Assembly: GCA_017961175.1 (NCBI GenBank)
Contig: JAGCXV010000020.1
Span: forward strand, 1-39,439
Origin: Bacteroidales bacterium
GTDB taxonomy: Bacteria; Bacteroidota; Bacteroidia; Bacteroidales; UBA932
Direction of reading: 5' to 3'
DNA: 39,439 nt
The translations under genes and the position numbers were made by a program. Position 1 is the first letter of the stretch; each line of letters starts with the position of its first letter. The notes under the pieces are model-generated. The model saw only the letters and a list, made by a program, of their open reading frames with translations. It did not search any database and had not been told where the DNA came from. This document shows, piece after piece, positions 25,609 through 33,846 of this stretch.

Positions 25609-26775
25609 ATGAAGATAATTGTCGGGCTTAGCGGTGGCGTGGATTCAAGCGTTGCGGCATACCTGCTCAAGGAGCAAGGGTATGATGTGGAAGCTATGTT
25701 CATGCAGAACTGGCACGACATTACCGGCACCCTTCACGGGGAATGCGAGTGGGAGGAGGAAAAGCTTGTGGCCGAGATGGTTGCAAAGAAGATTGGAATC
25801 CCTTTCCATTTCGTTGATCTCAGCGATGACTACCGCAAGCAGGTGGTTGACTATATGTTCTCAGAGTATGCGGCGGGAAGGACTCCCAATCCGGATGTTT
25901 TGTGCAACAGCAAGATAAAGTTCGACTCCTTCTTGAAGAAAGTGGAAGAGCTCGGGGGAGACTTCGTGGCTACTGGGCACTACTGCAAGAAGGAAACCGT
26001 AAACATAGGTGGAAAGGAAATCTACCGTATCCTTGCAGGAGACGATCCCAACAAGGACCAGAGTTACTTCCTCTGTCAGCTTAGTCAGCAGCAGCTATCC
26101 AAGGCTCTCTTCCCAATCGGACATCTTGCCAAGCCACAGGTAAGGGAGATTGCCCGCCAGGCCGGTCTCCCGTCAGCCGAGAAAAAGGATTCCCAGGGAA
26201 TCTGCTTTGTTGGCAAGGTAGACCTTCCTGTATTCCTACAGCAATACCTGAAGCAGAAGGAAGGTAATGTGGTGGAAATATTCAGGGATGATTACCCCAG
26301 GATACTGGAACGTGAATTTAAAGATGACTTCACCCCTATCCGCTACACTCCGGAAGACGGTAAAATAATAGGAAAGCATATCGGAGTCCAGTATTACACC
26401 ATAGGTCAGAGACACGGACTGAATATCGGCGGCCACCAGGGCAGCATATTCATAATAGCGACAGATATTTCCACAAACACAATTTACGTGGGAGAGGGCA
26501 AAGACCATCCTGGCCTTTTCCGCAAAGGACTGGGAATCAATCCAGAAGAAGTACACTGGATACGGGAGGACCAGAAGATGCAGCCGGGTGAGGAGCGAAG
26601 ATATCTGGTCAGGATACGCTACCGCCAACCGCTTCAGAAGGCAACCCTCAAGATGAAAGAAAACGGAATGTACATACTCTTTGACGAACCTCAAAGAGGA
26701 ATTACTCCTGGACAGTTTGCGGCCTGGTATTCAGAAGACGGAGAGATGCTCGGCAGCGGCCCAATCAAAGAATAG
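25609..26775 (+). CDS. mnmA: tRNA-uridine 2-sulfurtransferase MnmA
   Basis: MnmA thiolates U34 of the tRNAs for Lys, Glu and Gln. The 388-residue product shows the ATP PP-loop GLSGGVDSS (6-14), the catalytic C99 (PDVLCN) and the persulfide-forming C199 (DSQGICF). The tRNA-binding middle region and C-terminal barrel (ITPGQFAAWY) are present. The length is slightly above the usual 360-370 because of a short insertion around residues 230-250. It sits downstream of the SRP RNA and 3 bases ahead of the alpha/beta hydrolase gene. Confidence 0.96.
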   Translation: MKIIVGLSGGVDSSVAAYLLKEQGYDVEAMFMQNWHDITGTLHGECEWEEEKLVAEMVAKKIGIPFHFVDLSDDYRKQVVDYMFSEYAAGRTPNPDVLCNSKIKFDSFLKKVEELGGDFVATGHYCKKETVNIGGKEIYRILAGDDPNKDQSYFLCQLSQQQLSKALFPIGHLAKPQVREIARQAGLPSAEKKDSQGICFVGKVDLPVFLQQYLKQKEGNVVEIFRDDYPRILEREFKDDFTPIRYTPEDGKIIGKHIGVQYYTIGQRHGLNIGGHQGSIFIIATDISTNTIYVGEGKDHPGLFRKGLGINPEEVHWIREDQKMQPGEERRYLVRIRYRQPLQKATLKMKENGMYILFDEPQRGITPGQFAAWYSEDGEMLGSGPIKE

Positions 26776-26778
26776 ATT

Positions 26779-27792
26779 ATGAAAAAGACATTGATGCTTG
26801 TTGTCGCTCTGATGCTTTCAACGGCACTCGGAGCCCAGGATTACAAATCGGAAGAAATAGAGTTTACCAATGGCGAGGCTACCCTTTCAGGGACATTGCT
26901 TACTCCTTCAGATAACACTAAAGCACCTGTCGTATTGATGGTTACGGGAAGCGGGCTTCAGAACAGGGATGAAGAACTGCTCGGACATAAACCGTTTAAG
27001 GTTATCGCCGAGTATCTGGCTGAAAAAGGAATAGCATCTTTGAGATATGATGACAGAGGCTTCGCCAAATCAACAGGAAGCATAGATGGAGCCACGACAG
27101 AAACTTTCAAAAAGGATGCGGAAGCAGGTGTTGAATATCTTAAATCCACCGGCAGATTCTCTAAAGTGGGAGTTCTGGGGCACAGCGAAGGCGGAACCAT
27201 AGCGTTTCTGATTGCATCAGAAGACAAGGCTGATTTCATTGTAAGCCTGGCAGGAGGAGCAACCCAGGGCAAGGAAGCCGTTCTTACCCAGAACTATAAC
27301 GCCCTTAAAGCCCAAGGCATTCCTTCGGAACAGATTGGACAAGTGGTAGACGCTGTGGAAGAGGTCTTTGACAAGCTGATCGCCAGCCCTGAGGACGAGC
27401 CGGTGTCCGTTTCGCTCCAGAGAATCGCTTCCGAGAGCCAGAGTCCGGAGATTGCCCAGACCCTCGCCCTGCAGCTGGGAAACGACTCTAACGGCAGATG
27501 GTACAAGTATTTCCTGGCACTGGACCCGTCTGATGCCATAAGCAAGATTGCCTGCCCGGTGATGGCAATTAACGGAACCAAGGACTTCCAGGTGGACTGC
27601 CAGGAGAATCTTGGAAATATCAGGAAGAGACTTCCTGAATCGCCGAAAAACCTGATAAAGAGCTACGAGGGCCTTAACCACCTATTCCAGAACTGTAATA
27701 CGGGTTACCCTACTGAATACGCCACTATAAAAGAAGATATCGCCGAGCAGGTACTCAGCGATATCTCTAACTGGATTAAAAATCTACAGTAA
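26779..27792 (+). CDS. Secreted alpha/beta hydrolase
   Basis: A 337-residue alpha/beta hydrolase with a signal peptide (about 1-19, ending LGAQ). The nucleophile elbow is GHSEGG (134-139, Ser136). D269 (NGTKDF) and H301 (GLNHLF) complete the triad. RYDDRGFAKSTG (89-100) and the shape of the N-terminal domain match periplasmic Bacteroidota hydrolases often labelled as esterases or dipeptidyl-peptidase-like. The substrate is not predictable. The gene is probably co-transcribed with mnmA. It ends 3 bases from the convergent ctpA stop. Confidence 0.85.
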   Translation: MKKTLMLVVALMLSTALGAQDYKSEEIEFTNGEATLSGTLLTPSDNTKAPVVLMVTGSGLQNRDEELLGHKPFKVIAEYLAEKGIASLRYDDRGFAKSTGSIDGATTETFKKDAEAGVEYLKSTGRFSKVGVLGHSEGGTIAFLIASEDKADFIVSLAGGATQGKEAVLTQNYNALKAQGIPSEQIGQVVDAVEEVFDKLIASPEDEPVSVSLQRIASESQSPEIAQTLALQLGNDSNGRWYKYFLALDPSDAISKIACPVMAINGTKDFQVDCQENLGNIRKRLPESPKNLIKSYEGLNHLFQNCNTGYPTEYATIKEDIAEQVLSDISNWIKNLQ

Positions 27793-27795
27793 TTG

Positions 27796-29451
27796 TTACT
27801 CCAGATTATCTGGAGATTCAAGGCTTCCTAGGGCGATTCTAACTTCCTCATCGGTAAGGTTATCGTAACGGATATAGTAATCCAAACCGTATAGATTGCG
27901 GACAATCAAGCCTTTGAGATAGTTCTTGAGATGGTCTCCGGATTTCTGGAGGTCTTCTTCAGTAAACTCGTTTCCCTTTTCTTTAGCATAAGCAAGGAAC
28001 TCTTTAAGGTAACTGTCGCTGACCTTGAAGCCGTTTACGAAATTGTTGTATGTCTGGTTGTTGGCCTCTTCGTTCTGTGAAGCGGAGAAAGTGCCGTATT
28101 TCCTCTCGAAATCCTTACGGTGACTATCGGCATAGATACCGACAAAATCGCTGAGAATACCCTTGTTGACAACTGCCAGGTACGGCTTTGAGTAATAGGA
28201 AGTATCTATAGGAACGTAAACGTCCGGGATGATTCCTCCGCCGCCATAGACCGTGCGGCCGAGCTTCAGGGTCTTGAATACCAGGGAATCGTTGATCTTG
28301 ATGCTGTCCTGGTTGAAGCTTTCTCCGGAGGCATATCTTTCATAAAGTTTGCGATAATATTCCTCGGCCTTGCCCATCTTGTATGGAGTCTGGATAACCC
28401 TTCCGCTAGGAGTGTGGTATCTGGCCACGGTAACCCTGATCCTGGCTCCGTCCTGGAGCTGGAACTCCTGCTGTACCAGACCCTTTCCGAAAGAACGACG
28501 TCCAATCAGGATGCCACGGTCCCAATCCTGGATAGCTCCGGCAAGTATCTCGCTGGCAGATGCAGAATTCTCGTCAATCAGGACAGCAACTTCAACATTC
28601 TGCAGTTTTCCGTTACCGTCTGCATAGTCATCCGTGCGTTCAACCGCCCTGCCCTCCGAGAATAGGATCAGCTGGCCCTTCTCAAGGAACTCGTTCACAA
28701 GCCTCAGGGCAGTATGGAGATATCCTCCGCCATTACCCCTGAGGTCTATAATCAAGCCCTTGAGGTTCTTGCCCTTAAGCGGAGTCATGAACTCGTCGTA
28801 AGTGTTTGCGCCGAAACTGCTTACACGGATATACATAATGTCCGGCCTGATTTCATATGCACAGGAAACCGTATTCAACGGAATCTTGTCTCTAGTGATT
28901 ACCAGTTCCCTCTCTTTTTCTCCGCGACGGATAACACCTACCCTGACCTTGGTTCCCTTGTCTCCCCTGAGGTACTTCAGGACCCTTGTCTGAGTAAGCT
29001 TGGTTCCGCTGATAACCTCACCGTCAACGGAATTAATCTTATCACCAGCCCTGAGGCCGACCTTTTCCGACGGGCCTCCCGGAATAACACTCTGCACTGT
29101 AAGCGTATCTCTGATAAGTGCGTATTCGATACCGATTCCTTCAAACTTTCCCAGCAGCGGCTCTTCCATATCCTTAACGTCCTTGGCGGAAATGTAAACG
29201 GAATGCGGATCAAGCTGCTGCATCATGTTGGCCATAGCCTCTTCGCTGAGCCTTTCTACATTCAGAGTATCCACATAGGCGTTAGCAAGCAGGAAAAGGA
29301 TCTGCTTATACTTGGTGGACTCCATGTTAAGGCGGCTGTTGTTGAAACTGACACTCTGATTCACTCTAGGCTGAGCCATATAGCTCTGGGCCTGAACGCT
29401 GAATGCGGTGGCCAGAATGCATGCGGAAAGCAGGATTATGCGGTTTTTCAT
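27796..29451 (-). CDS. C-terminal processing peptidase, S41 family
   Basis: A 551-residue periplasmic serine protease with a signal peptide (1-21). A PDZ domain lies at about 95-180 (GIGIEY to the GLRAGDKINSVDG block), and the S41 catalytic domain at about 190-375. The catalytic dyad is S298 (in NSASASE) and K323 (SFGKG), with the usual 25-residue spacing, and GLIIDLRGNGGG (232-243) matches the family. The C-terminal 170 residues are less conserved. CtpA/Prc enzymes trim or degrade envelope proteins from the C-terminus. Its ATG overlaps the rnz stop (ATGA), so it is translationally coupled to the rpsA-rnz operon. Confidence 0.93.
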   Translation of the reverse strand: MKNRIILLSACILATAFSVQAQSYMAQPRVNQSVSFNNSRLNMESTKYKQILFLLANAYVDTLNVERLSEEAMANMMQQLDPHSVYISAKDVKDMEEPLLGKFEGIGIEYALIRDTLTVQSVIPGGPSEKVGLRAGDKINSVDGEVISGTKLTQTRVLKYLRGDKGTKVRVGVIRRGEKERELVITRDKIPLNTVSCAYEIRPDIMYIRVSSFGANTYDEFMTPLKGKNLKGLIIDLRGNGGGYLHTALRLVNEFLEKGQLILFSEGRAVERTDDYADGNGKLQNVEVAVLIDENSASASEILAGAIQDWDRGILIGRRSFGKGLVQQEFQLQDGARIRVTVARYHTPSGRVIQTPYKMGKAEEYYRKLYERYASGESFNQDSIKINDSLVFKTLKLGRTVYGGGGIIPDVYVPIDTSYYSKPYLAVVNKGILSDFVGIYADSHRKDFERKYGTFSASQNEEANNQTYNNFVNGFKVSDSYLKEFLAYAKEKGNEFTEEDLQKSGDHLKNYLKGLIVRNLYGLDYYIRYDNLTDEEVRIALGSLESPDNLE

Positions 29452-30386
29452 TGCTGGTTCTTTAACGGATTCTCACAAAGGGGCACTTCAAATTTCATAC
29501 CCTCCTGTGCGAGAAAAGTCTGCGGGAAAATATTCCTGGCCTCCTGAAGAAGAAGGTCCAGGCTGCGATAACGGGAAGAGAAATGCCCGACCACCAGAGT
29601 CTTTGCACCTGCGGCAAGAGCTACCTTGGCTGCATCCTCACTCGTGGAGTGGGCGGTTGATTTGGAAAGAGCCTTAAGGTCAGAGGCATAAGTAGCCTCA
29701 TGATAGATCAGGTCTGTTCCTTTCACCCATTCCTGGAGTTTCGGGAACGGGCCGGTATCGCTGCAATAGGCAAACGCCCTTGGCTCAAACGGCTTGTATG
29801 TAAGATCTTTGCAAGGAAGAGTTACACCATCGCGGTGGACATCCTCTCCCCTTTTGAGCGTTGCAATCTCCTCAAGGGAAAGTTTATGCTCGGCGATGGC
29901 ACTCTTTATTATATTGAGCTGCGGCTCCTTCTCTCTGAAGAGATAGCCATAGGTCTCGATTCTGTGACGAAGCGGGAATGCGTAGATTTCCAGGTTCTTG
30001 AACTCGCAGACAAGAGTCGGCTCCTTGCACTTTACGGTGTGGATGACCACCTCGAACTTTACATCTCCGAAACTCTTGGATATGTTTCCGAGAATCTCCC
30101 CCAGGCCTTCCGGAGCATAGATATGAAGTGGAGACAGCCTCCCAATCATATCCAGAGTTGAAATCAGCCCGAACAGGCCGAAAACATGGTCTCCGTGAAG
30201 ATGGGATATGAAAATGTTGTCCAGCCTGGAGAAAGGAACCTTGAACCTAGCCATCTGCATCTGGCAGCCTTCCCCGCAGTCTATCAAGAACAAACGCCCA
30301 CCCACGATCAGTGAGTGAGCGCTTGGGAATCTGTCAGATGTGGGACGTGCGGAAGCACTTCCCAATGTCGTCAGAGAGAACTCCAC
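29448..30386 (-). CDS. rnz: Ribonuclease Z
   Basis: A 312-residue tRNA 3'-processing endonuclease of the metallo-beta-lactamase fold. The metal motif is H62-x-H64-x-D66-H67 (SHLHGDH). Further ligand histidines lie in YHEATY (about 229-234) and GHFSSRY (about 270-276). The start is GTG 30386, directly against the TAA of rpsA with no base between, and it matches the family N-terminus (MEFSLTTLGSASA-like). Its stop overlaps the ctpA start by 4 bases. Confidence 0.95.
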   Translation of the reverse strand: MEFSLTTLGSASARPTSDRFPSAHSLIVGGRLFLIDCGEGCQMQMARFKVPFSRLDNIFISHLHGDHVFGLFGLISTLDMIGRLSPLHIYAPEGLGEILGNISKSFGDVKFEVVIHTVKCKEPTLVCEFKNLEIYAFPLRHRIETYGYLFREKEPQLNIIKSAIAEHKLSLEEIATLKRGEDVHRDGVTLPCKDLTYKPFEPRAFAYCSDTGPFPKLQEWVKGTDLIYHEATYASDLKALSKSTAHSTSEDAAKVALAAGAKTLVVGHFSSRYRSLDLLLQEARNIFPQTFLAQEGMKFEVPLCENPLKNQQ

Positions 30387-32297
30387 TTATTTGTTCTCCC
30401 CCTTTTCCAGTTCCTTCTTCAGGTCTGCAAGAGCGTCGATATCGCCGAGAGTGGTCTTCTCAACGCTAGCCTTTACCTTCTTGATAGCCTTCTTGGTGCT
30501 TTCAGCCTCTGCTTCCTTCTCCTTGAGAATTTCGCCGGCCTCTGCCCTCTTCTTGTCCTCGGCTATGCGGGTGTGGCTGAGAATGATCTTCTTGCTAGAC
30601 TTGTTGAACTCGACAACCTTGAAATCAAGTTTCTCCTCTGCCTTTGCAGTGGTGCCGTCTTCCTTGACAAGGCCCTTCATCGGAGCAAAGCCCTCAATGC
30701 CATACTGAAGAGCAACGGTAGCGCCCTTGTCGTTGAAGGAAACTACTGTACCCTCATGGATGGAACCCTGGGTGAATACGGTCTCGAAGGTATCCCAAGG
30801 ATTGTCCTCGAGCTGCTTGTGACCGAGTGAAAGCCTGCGGTTCTCCTCGTCGATGTCCAGAACAACAACCTCGAACTTCTCTCCAAGAGCGGTGAACTCG
30901 GATGGATGCTTGATCTTCTTGGTCCAGCTGAGGTCTGATACGTGTACCAGTCCGTCTACGCCTTCCTCAAGCTCAACGAATACGCCGAAGTTGGTGAAGT
31001 TTCTAACGATTGCAGTGTGGCGGCTTCCTACAGGATACTTCTCCTTGATGGTTGCCCAAGGATCTGCCTTAAGCTGCTTCATTCCAAGACTCATCTTGTG
31101 CTCGTCGCGGTCGAGGGTAAGAATCTGTGCCTCAACTTCCTGTCCGAGCTTCAGGAAATCCTGTGCGCTTCTCAGGTGAGAAGACCAGCTCATCTCTGAT
31201 ACGTGGATGAGTCCCTCGATGCCTGGCTGGATCTCTACGAATGCGCCGTAGTCTGTCAGAACCACTACCTTACCCTTAACGGTGTCGCCGACCTTAAGGT
31301 CTGGATTCAGAGCGTCCCAAGGATGTGGAGTGAGCTGCTTCAGACCGAGAGCGATTCTCTTCTTCTCCTCGTCGAAGTCAAGGATAACGACGTTGATCTT
31401 CTCGTCCAGTTTGACAACTTCCTCCGGGTTGCCGATGCGGCCCCAGCTGAGGTCTGTGATGTGGATAAGTCCGTCAACACCGCCCAGGTCAACGAATACA
31501 CCGTAAGAAGTGATATTCTTGACGGTTCCTTCGAGAACCTGACCCTTCTCCAGCTTGGAGATGATCTCGCTCTTCTGAGCCTCGAGTTCTGCCTCGATAA
31601 GAGCCTTGTGGGAGAGAACTACGTTGCGGAAGTCCTGGTTGATCTTTACAACCTTGAATTCCATGGTCTTCTCTACATATACGTCGTAGTCGCGGATAGG
31701 CTTCACGTCTATCTGGGAACCTGGCAGGAAGGCCTCGATTCCAAATACGTCCACGATCATACCGCCCTTTGTGCGAGCCTTGATGAAACCCTTTACGATT
31801 TCGTTCTTTTCGAATGCCTCGTTCACTCTGTCCCAAGACTTGAGTGAGCAAGCCTTCTTATGTGAAAGAATCAACTGACCTTTCTTGTCTTCCGGATTTT
31901 CTACCAGAACATCCACCTTGTCACCGATGGCCAGGTCAGGATTGTACCTGAATTCATTTCTCTGGATGACACCCTCGCTCTTGTAGCCAACGTTTACAAT
32001 AACCTCTTTTGCGGTAAGACCGGTTACTGTACCCTCAATAACTTCATTCTCAGCGATCTTTGAAAGACTCTCGCTGTACTTCTTCTCAAGTTCGTCCTTG
32101 CTTTCAGTTGAAGGAACATTGTTCTCGAATGCGTCCCAGTCAAACTTTGCAGGATCGATGGAAGCGTTGCTTCTTCTTTTCTTAGCAACTGGAGCAACAG
32201 GTGCTGCCTCTTCCCTGAATGACTCTACGGTCTCTTCAGTCTTTGAAACGGGGATATCAACTTCCTCGTTCTCAATGTTTTTGATTTCTTCGTTCAT
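30387..32297 (-). CDS. rpsA: 30S ribosomal protein S1
   Basis: A 636-residue S1 protein with six S1 RNA-binding repeats at about 84-148, 165-232, 250-320, 336-408, 422-495 and 510-576. It is preceded by an acidic extension of about 80 residues and followed by a charged lysine/glutamate tail. In Bacteroidota, where Shine-Dalgarno pairing is largely absent, S1 is thought to carry much of mRNA recruitment. The leader (about 60 bases) contains a small hairpin, as discussed for S1 autoregulation elsewhere. It heads the operon rpsA-rnz-ctpA, with zero and minus four bases between genes. Confidence 0.97.
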   Translation of the reverse strand: MNEEIKNIENEEVDIPVSKTEETVESFREEAAPVAPVAKKRRSNASIDPAKFDWDAFENNVPSTESKDELEKKYSESLSKIAENEVIEGTVTGLTAKEVIVNVGYKSEGVIQRNEFRYNPDLAIGDKVDVLVENPEDKKGQLILSHKKACSLKSWDRVNEAFEKNEIVKGFIKARTKGGMIVDVFGIEAFLPGSQIDVKPIRDYDVYVEKTMEFKVVKINQDFRNVVLSHKALIEAELEAQKSEIISKLEKGQVLEGTVKNITSYGVFVDLGGVDGLIHITDLSWGRIGNPEEVVKLDEKINVVILDFDEEKKRIALGLKQLTPHPWDALNPDLKVGDTVKGKVVVLTDYGAFVEIQPGIEGLIHVSEMSWSSHLRSAQDFLKLGQEVEAQILTLDRDEHKMSLGMKQLKADPWATIKEKYPVGSRHTAIVRNFTNFGVFVELEEGVDGLVHVSDLSWTKKIKHPSEFTALGEKFEVVVLDIDEENRRLSLGHKQLEDNPWDTFETVFTQGSIHEGTVVSFNDKGATVALQYGIEGFAPMKGLVKEDGTTAKAEEKLDFKVVEFNKSSKKIILSHTRIAEDKKRAEAGEILKEKEAEAESTKKAIKKVKASVEKTTLGDIDALADLKKELEKGENK

Positions 32298-32338
32298 AAT
32301 AAATTAATACTAATTAGTCGTTTAACTTTATTTGTAGA

Positions 32339-32354
32339 TCAGCCAACCGGCTGA
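32339..32354 (-). promoter_or_regulatory. Hairpin in the rpsA leader
   Basis: On the minus strand this is TCAGCC-GGTT-GGCTGA, a perfect 6-base-pair stem with a 4-base loop. It sits about 42 bases before the rpsA ATG, just downstream of the predicted transcription start. It could be a site for S1 autoregulation; I have only its position and symmetry as support. Confidence 0.45.
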
Positions 32355-32364
32355 ATTCAGCGTG

Positions 32365-32372
32365 CGAAGATA
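32365..32372 (-). promoter_or_regulatory. Candidate -7 element for rpsA-rnz-ctpA
   Basis: On the minus strand this reads TATCTTCG, one mismatch from TAnnTTTG. It would start transcription near 32360, giving a leader of about 62 bases. A T-run (minus strand, next to TTATTATC) sits just upstream and may end the lipoprotein transcript. Confidence 0.4.
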
Positions 32373-32409
32373 ATAAAAAAAGCCTTTCCGCCACACTTTT
32401 CTCGATTAT

Positions 32410-33054
32410 TTAGTTCTTCAATTCGAAATCGCCTATGCCCAGCACATTTTTGAAACTTCCCGTAAGCGTATGGCTTTTATTGTCTGCAGATTTGAATTTA
32501 ATCTTGAAAGAACCATCCAAAAGGGGATTCTTTGAAATATAAGTTTCGTTTGCAATTTGAGTTTCTTTCTCGTAATAATTAATTGCAGTGACAGTGCAGG
32601 AACCTTGAACATCAGTCCATGCCTTATTTTCCTTTCCACTGTTGCCAACAATGACAAGGCAAGTTTTAGGGAACTGATTAATATATCCCGACAAATCGTA
32701 AGTTTCAGAAAATTTGGATAAATATGAAATATCATATACACCCTTTTGAACGCCATAGTTCAAAAGTAAACTGACACCTAACTGACCACCATCTGATAAA
32801 TCCGTATAAAACCGATAATTATCCGATGAAAGTTCATTAGAATATTTTATGCAAATAAGATTAACCAAAATCTTTGAATTTTCCTTATTGCCGATTGTGA
32901 ACAAATGATCACCGGAATAAACGGTTTTACCATCCAACTTCACAGACACTTCCGGTTTTGAGACATCTGTATTCTCCGGATCAATTTTATTACTGCTCTT
33001 TGAGCATCCAAAGCATAAGAGGATAACAATTGGTATAATAAGTAATCTATTCAT
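32410..33054 (-). CDS. Hypothetical lipoprotein, AT-rich
   Basis: A 214-residue protein that I do not recognise. The N-terminus MNRLLIIPIVILLCFGCSKSS is a lipoprotein signal with the lipobox cysteine at residue 17. The remainder is polar and beta-rich, and ends in a strand-rich stretch (DGSFKIKFKSADNKSHTLTGSFKN) seen in many Bacteroidota surface or periplasmic lipoproteins. I start it at ATG 33054, because the longer frame places 20 non-signal residues ahead of the signal. It lies 22 bases after the creatininase-family stop and may be the tail of that operon. Its base composition is far more AT-rich than its neighbours (14 of 60 bases are G or C at 32821-32880), which suggests recent acquisition. 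Confidence 0.75.
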   Translation of the reverse strand: MNRLLIIPIVILLCFGCSKSSNKIDPENTDVSKPEVSVKLDGKTVYSGDHLFTIGNKENSKILVNLICIKYSNELSSDNYRFYTDLSDGGQLGVSLLLNYGVQKGVYDISYLSKFSETYDLSGYINQFPKTCLVIVGNSGKENKAWTDVQGSCTVTAINYYEKETQIANETYISKNPLLDGSFKIKFKSADNKSHTLTGSFKNVLGIGDFELKN

Positions 33055-33076
33055 ATTAATATAGTTATGATAATTA

Positions 33077-33835
33077 TCAGTAGAGAGTGTCTGCCTTGGC
33101 GAAATCGGTGACAAATTTCACGATTCTATCCATTACGGCTTCAATGTAGCGTTTGCCTTTCTCTGCGGTGGCTTTCTTAGGGTTGCCTACTCCGGTATCT
33201 TTGGTAGTCTTTGCCCAGTCTCTAGGAGCCCAGGCTGTTTTATCGTTGAGACCATCTATCTTGAAGTCGTTGTGATGGCCGTCTCCGGCATTTGCAAGAT
33301 CCACAAGTTCAGGATAGTAATGAAGCATAACGCAGGTTTCCTGCTCTCCGCCGTGGTCGTCGATCTTTTCTTCAAAGAAATCTTTGAGCGGAAGTATTGA
33401 GAACCAGGCAACCACCGTAATCAGGAACCCCGGGTTCTTTATCATTATATCCCTGATCATCCCCTTGAAGTTGTTGCCGCCGTGCCCGTTCATGATAAGA
33501 AGTTTGTTGATTCCCTGCTTCTTCAATGAGGCCACAATGTCTTCCAGAACAGCAATCTGTGTGCTCTGCGATGTGTGGATGCAGAAAGGAAGCTCTATCT
33601 GTCCGGGATTCTGGCTGCCCAGAGGAATGCCCGGAAGAACCATTGCGTTGACACCGTTCTTTGCGGCCTTCTCCGCTGCCTCAAAGGCAACAGCCTGGGC
33701 ATGAAGCAAATCTGTGCAGTATGGAAGATGAAGGTTATGAGGCTCAGTGCTGCCCCAAGGCAAAATGGCAAGGTGGTAATGCTTGTCCTTTACATCACCA
33801 TATCTTGCCGTTGTTATATCATACTTTGAATACAT
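33077..33835 (-). CDS. Creatininase-family amidohydrolase
   Basis: A 252-residue member of the creatininase family, metal-dependent hydrolases that open cyclic or linear amide bonds. The metal-site motifs are visible: GSTEPHNLHLPYCTD (28-42, with E31, H36 and D42), NGHGGN (116-121, H118) and HGGEQET (161-167). The first motif has Pro-His where many members read EQHG. Family members include creatininase, formamide hydrolases of flavin and deazaflavin synthesis, and MftE peptidase. No marker gene for those pathways is in the window. It lies 11 bases after the GH3 gene. No signal peptide is seen, so it should act in the cytoplasm. Confidence 0.87.
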   Translation of the reverse strand: MYSKYDITTARYGDVKDKHYHLAILPWGSTEPHNLHLPYCTDLLHAQAVAFEAAEKAAKNGVNAMVLPGIPLGSQNPGQIELPFCIHTSQSTQIAVLEDIVASLKKQGINKLLIMNGHGGNNFKGMIRDIMIKNPGFLITVVAWFSILPLKDFFEEKIDDHGGEQETCVMLHYYPELVDLANAGDGHHNDFKIDGLNDKTAWAPRDWAKTTKDTGVGNPKKATAEKGKRYIEAVMDRIVKFVTDFAKADTLY

Positions 33836-33846
33836 ATCTAGTCATT

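Noticed and set aside
28714-29547. 277-codon plus-strand frame opposite the S41 peptidase
   Set aside because: The minus strand carries a complete signal peptide, PDZ domain and S298/K323 dyad. The plus frame shows no family features.
32298-32409. A riboswitch in the rpsA leader
   Set aside because: Only one small hairpin is visible in about 60 bases, which is too short for a known ligand-binding fold.
33068-33079. 12-base perfect palindrome TGATAATTATCA before the lipoprotein gene
   Set aside because: It is AT-rich and short and includes the creatininase-family stop codon. Chance is a sufficient explanation without a second copy or a regulator gene.
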